Positions 60,401 to 64,000 of a stretch of 64,000 nt of DNA are shown here, one piece after another (positions within the stretch are counted from its first letter, which is position 1; the number at the start of each line of letters is the position of its first letter). The notes beneath the pieces were generated by a model. It had not been told where the DNA came from. It did no database searches and saw only the letters and a list, made by a program, of their open reading frames with translations. The stretch lies in NCBI GenBank assembly GCA_963930655.1, contig OZ005602.1, positions 27,789,840-27,853,839 on the forward strand. The letters are read 5' to 3'. This DNA is from Myrica gale (taxonomy: Eukaryota > Streptophyta > Magnoliopsida > Fagales > Myricaceae). Both the position numbers and the translations under genes were made by a program.

Positions 60401-61095
60401 ATCTATAGATGATCAGATTAAGCAGCCAGAAAGAAGCAAAATCTATTAATGCAAAAGAAAACAAGAAAGACAAATTTAGAGTACATACCTATCAGGAGTG
60501 ACATCAGAGAAGTTCTTGGGAGCCCAAGACATGAGCAAGTTTCCAACACAAAGCAAGCTACCTTCATATTCCACCCCATTTACAGTGAAACCCGTGTCTG
60601 TATACCTGAGGTGAAAGAAGAAATCCAACATTACTGCCTCGAAGAAAATCAGAACCGAAAAAGCACGAAAATTTACTTCGGAAACGAAACTTAAACCCTG
60701 AAAATATCTTATTTTCAACGAAAAAACAGAGACGGAGAGAGAGCTCACACAACGACACGGAACATATAAAAAAGAAAGTGAGCTAAAATCCTATTTTTAA
60801 GCTACAGAAAAATTTGTTTGAATGGAACGAGAACAGCAAATTGAAGGCTCTGAGGACAGCAGGAGACAGTGGTAGTCAACGGTCTTCTAAAGGGGAAGAA
60901 GCAGGAAATGTACCGTTGAAAGCGGAGCTGGTCTTCGGGGACGTTGTCGATGAGATTGATCTGGTCATAGAGAGAAAAAGCACGTCTCAGCGACGGCAAC
61001 ACCGCTTGGTTCATGGGCTTCGGAGATTCCTTCCGGATGCTCCGAATGAGGTTAGGCAGTGCCGCCACTGCTCTCTGTCTCACCACCATGACCAT
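57418..61095 (-). CDS. NDUFAF3: NDUFAF3-like complex I assembly factor (Mth938 domain)
   Basis: Small Mth938/DUF498-domain protein; the animal homologue NDUFAF3 helps build mitochondrial complex I. Five exons: 60914-61095, 60489-60605, 59337-59371 (35 bases only), 58739-58839, 57418-57504; total 522 bases, 173 aa, in phase. Recognised stretches: RQRAVAALPNLIRSIRKES, NQAVLPSLRRAFSLYDQINL, TDTGFTVNGVEYEGSLL, SLSIFQTVRPIPE, ILILGCGRYIEPV, RNASSTYNILNEEGRIVAAA, LLPYGLSS. Start taken at MVMVV; a second ATG two codons later (61089) is equally possible. The basic N-terminus suits mitochondrial import. Introns hold a LINE tail and the 5' part of a copia fossil. Upstream of PRS and downstream of COX10 in the same orientation. 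Confidence 0.9.
58248..58545 (-). mobile_element. LINE 3' end in NDUFAF3-like intron
   Basis: Minus-strand tail AACTTACTTATCAAAAAAAA at about 58252-58271. About 290 bases are clearly alike to the copy at 32103-32400 ('aaaacactagagca', 'ggaaaacc', 'gacatggcctt', 'cctttccctccacaaactccacc'). 5'-truncated; decayed coding end only. Confidence 0.75.
59690..60330 (+). mobile_element. Ty1/copia LTR retrotransposon fossil, 5' part
   Basis: Partial 5' LTR end (about 59690-59840), then a tRNA-Met-type primer site TGGTATCGGAG at about 59843, then the gag start MASTSEPSPSNLSDSSPYYL and LVGDNYPTQSRSMVMAM. Only the 5' part remains and it is broken. It lies in NDUFAF3-like intron 2, opposite in orientation. 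It is a different piece from the 3' part at 37247; whether the same family is not decided. Confidence 0.75.
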
Positions 61096-61898
61096 CCCTC
61101 TCGTCTCTCTGCCTCGGAAGGCTCGGATGGCCGGTTTCACGGTTTGGCTAATATCAATATGGGTCGGGTTGGAATCCCTCTGGTCATTTTTGCCAAAGAC
61201 CCGGATTAATGAACCAACCCAAGTACGAACCGTCAATTTCACACGCTGCCTTCCACGGCGACCACTTTCCCACTTAAATCGTCTTAATTATACAACGGGA
61301 TAAATACAAAACTTAGTTTGGCGAAAATTAAATAAGAACTCATTATATTAGTTCTTAAAGTTAAAGTTCTTTTTTTTTAAAAAAATATTTTCTCCGCGAT
61401 CATTAATTTATTGCTCTCGATTCACCCTAAATGTGTTCCTAATTCCCATCAACCCCATTTTTTTTAGTATGCCACTAATGGATTACGATTCTCTGCAATT
61501 TCTTACCTGAATTGTACTGTTCAATTTAGAGAGATAAATACACATAATAGATAAACCCCATGTTGTTCAAAACTTTACGCAATAAATTACAAAAGATCCT
61601 AATCCGCCACTAAAGCCTTCGAGGCAAAGATGAAAGGAGCAAGATATGCTTGACCAAATCAAGATCATTGGCTTCTTTATTGAGTTGCATTTTAAGTCTT
61701 CAAGAAATAATTACACAACTTCCAAATTTTGAATAGTATTCACTCCAAAGTTCAAAACCCCTTCATAAAACAAAATAATTTGGAATCAAAGGGTTTACTC
61801 AAAATAAATTTTAGAACAAAATCCCGAAAGATCATTACAAGGCAAACTCTCCACCTTCTTATTATGTATTCGGTTACAAAACCCAGAGACACCATAAA
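61096..61898. other. Spacer COX10 / NDUFAF3-like
   Basis: Holds the NDUFAF3-like promoter and the COX10 3' UTR. AT-rich, with a run of A/T near 61370-61390. No gene or element recognised. Confidence 0.5.
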
Positions 61899-64000
61899 TC
61901 AAGGAGCAGCATACGACGGAGCAGGCAGAAAAGGAAATGGTGCAATGGAGGCATATGCTACAGGCGGCTGTGCTTGTTTGCCGACTGTGGAATGCATCAC
62001 CTTGTTCTGGTCAACTTTTTCACTCTCTTCGACAAGAGTTCCCAAGGAAGATGAAAGATCAACAATCCCCACCAAATTCTCTTCTTTGACACGTTGTTCG
62101 TCCTCCGGGAGGCGATGGAGCAGGATCCCAGACATGAACACAGGAAGATAGAGAAGGCTAGCATGAAACATCCTCCTAGCTTTTTTTGCAGTACGGTCTC
62201 TATAAAATGAAAACGCTGCATAGCTTATTGCAAGAGTAAGAATCGATGATTCAAGAGAAAACCATCCAGAAGTCAGACCCCCTGCAGACAATCCAGCAAA
62301 GTAAATGAGAAACTAGATGAACTTTACATTACCGCTAAGTTGAGTCAAACACACAGTTTCATGACACCTAAAGAAAATCATGAAAATAAAAAAATAAAAA
62401 TAAACAAATCAAACAGGATGGGTCTCACTCACTTTCAATTTGGAAAAAAAAAGGTACATATTTCGAATTATACTTAATAAACAAGATTTTGTGGTATGAG
62501 CAAACTAAAAACAGATATCCTTTGTTTTTTCCCGAAAAAGATCAGTCAATACTGGTAAACGACAGTGGCACATTTATCATCCCTGTGAGGATGAAAAATG
62601 AGATAAGAAAGAATTCAGTTCAAACAAAAAAGTCTTTGTGAGACTGGAACTCACAATCATATGCTAAGTAACCCAAGGGGATAAGATACAGGGAGTTCCT
62701 CAAAGCCACCAAGGCAGTTCTCTGACCAGACGCATCAGCAAGAGAGAACATCTTAAACCTGAATATGTCATTCAAATGATACCATAATTAGTAGAACGTA
62801 GAAGCCAACTAAAATAAATTGAAGACTGACAGACACATGCACAAGGGACCAACTTTCCCACAAAATATACAGACAATCAGCCAGATCGACCACCCCATAC
62901 TGTCATACCCCAAATTACTTAAGATAATTATTAAAGAAGATGTATTGAGCATTCCCTATCATATCAATTACATTATTATCTTTGTAACAAACCTGAATTT
63001 GAAAGATGTTTGGATTCCAAGAAAATGAAAGAAAAATATAATGGCCAAATTCGAGATGGCTAGTCTCCAAAGATAAAACTAAATGCTAGACAATTCTGTT
63101 CCTAGGTGCTTCCTATTACGATTACAGAGTATTTATAGCCACATGGGCTTCTAACTCCTTATTTCGTGGGCCTGGTCCAACCATTTTAACAAGAGCTCAA
63201 CCCAAGCCCGTAACTATCCTGCCAGCTGGTAATCAACAAAGGCTCACTACCGCAATTGAAATACCAGTCCAGCCCATTCGCTAAACTAATGTTGGCACGT
63301 TACAGTCTTTTTGCATAAAGTTGCTAGGTCAAATCTTCCAACAGCATATATATAACTATGCCCCCAAAAAGTTGTAAGCCACCAATTAATTCACCCAAGG
63401 GACAAAAGAGAATATCTTCCATCCTGGAAAATCTCCTTACTTAACAAGGTGGATTGATCCCGCTAATCAAAACAAGTGTTTGGGTTTAGGTTTTCCTACA
63501 AAGCTGGCAACAAAGTGAAAAGGCACCAATCCACGAAGTAAATCAACAATCCCAATGAAAATAACATACCCTCCAGCAGCATAATCATCACGGCACATGT
63601 AAGCAAGGGCCATAAAATGTGGTATTTGCCAAAAATAAAGAGCAGCGGGAAGAATCATTGCATTCAGTGAAACCTGGCCAGATGCTGCAGCCCACCTGAA
63701 AACCCAACATGGAAACATGTTAGCCCAACTCCACAAATTATCACCACCGCATCGGAAGAAAGCACCCACTTTCTGTGTGATCAGCCTGTGAAAACATTTA
63801 GTTTGAATCTAATTTGCCTCTTTCAGTTACTTAAAAGACGACATATTTACTAATGAAAACCCTATACAGAAAATTCAAAATTGAAAGCTTGTCTTGTTTT
63901 CTTGATAACTATAGTTACTACTATGGCAATTTCCATAAATTGTCAGTGCTTCAATATTACCTTGCTATATAAGGCAGAATTCATTAAGTCATTACTATTA
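61899..64000 (-). CDS. COX10: Heme O synthase COX10 (protoheme IX farnesyltransferase), 3' part
   Basis: Mitochondrial inner-membrane UbiA-type prenyltransferase that farnesylates heme b to heme O for cytochrome c oxidase. Three exons are in view: 63571-63695 (WAAASGQVSLNAMILPAALY, FWQIPHFMALAYMCRDDYA), 62655-62758 (FKMFSLADASGQRTALVALR, NSLYLIPLGYLAYD) and 61899-62281 (TSGWFSLESSILTLAISYAA, then KKARRMFHASLLYLPVFMSG and the end PFPFLPAPSYAAP). Phases match across all three. The N-terminal exons, with the catalytic Asp-rich motif, lie beyond the window. The last exon has four or more hydrophobic helices followed by a variable Glu-rich tail. No lesions seen in the visible part. Confidence 0.93.

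Noticed and set aside
1-64000. A biosynthetic cluster or defence system
   Set aside because: The genes are unrelated housekeeping functions with large introns; adjacency reflects ordinary plant gene order.

Overview
The window is nuclear DNA of a eudicot plant. It is AT-rich, with split genes, GT-AG introns and genes typical of land plants. The transposon debris (LINE tails ending in CTTACTTATC plus poly(A), an Au-type SINE, long-inverted-repeat foldback elements) recalls woody rosids, perhaps Fagales. That last step is recall-based and weak.

I rebuilt ten protein genes by hand from splice sites, phase and recalled family sequence. Six lie on the minus strand and read through without breaks: PDE318, a plastid NOG1-like GTPase (5196-11771, 450 aa); DRP1E, a dynamin-related protein (16036-21565, 614 aa); NAD-ME1, a mitochondrial NAD-malic enzyme (25114-40397, 19 exons, 627 aa); ribose-phosphate pyrophosphokinase (49563-55827, 407 aa); a complex I assembly factor NDUFAF3-like protein (57418-61095, 173 aa); and the 3' part of COX10, heme O synthase (61899 to past the window end). 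Four lie on the plus strand, and all four carry reading-frame lesions as given: PIG-P (3296-4450), the HAD phosphatase SGPP (12075-14584), DCC1 (41996-43337) and a PIN-LIKES carrier (45195-48826). Either these are decaying duplicates or the assembly has indel errors; the contrast between strands deserves a check.

Layout: 1-5 kb, a foldback element and the PIG-P relic; 5-15 kb, PDE318 and SGPP head to head across 303 bp; 15-25 kb, a SINE, DRP1E and a GC-rich foldback cluster; 25-40 kb, NAD-ME1 with introns full of retroelement pieces, including a Ty1/copia fossil, LINE ends, an RNase H fragment and a 225-bp-arm palindrome; 40-49 kb, DCC1 and PIN-LIKES; 49-64 kb, PRS, NDUFAF3-like and COX10 in tandem.

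Functionally the set is housekeeping: organelle metabolism and assembly (malate oxidation, complex I and complex IV biogenesis, plastid ribosome GTPase), nucleotide supply, membrane fission, cohesion and GPI anchors. There is no operon-like system. I found no clearly new biological system. The most interesting items are structural: the intronic palindrome, very short LINE-tail insertions with target duplications, CT tracts abutting 5' splice sites, and the strand-biased gene damage.
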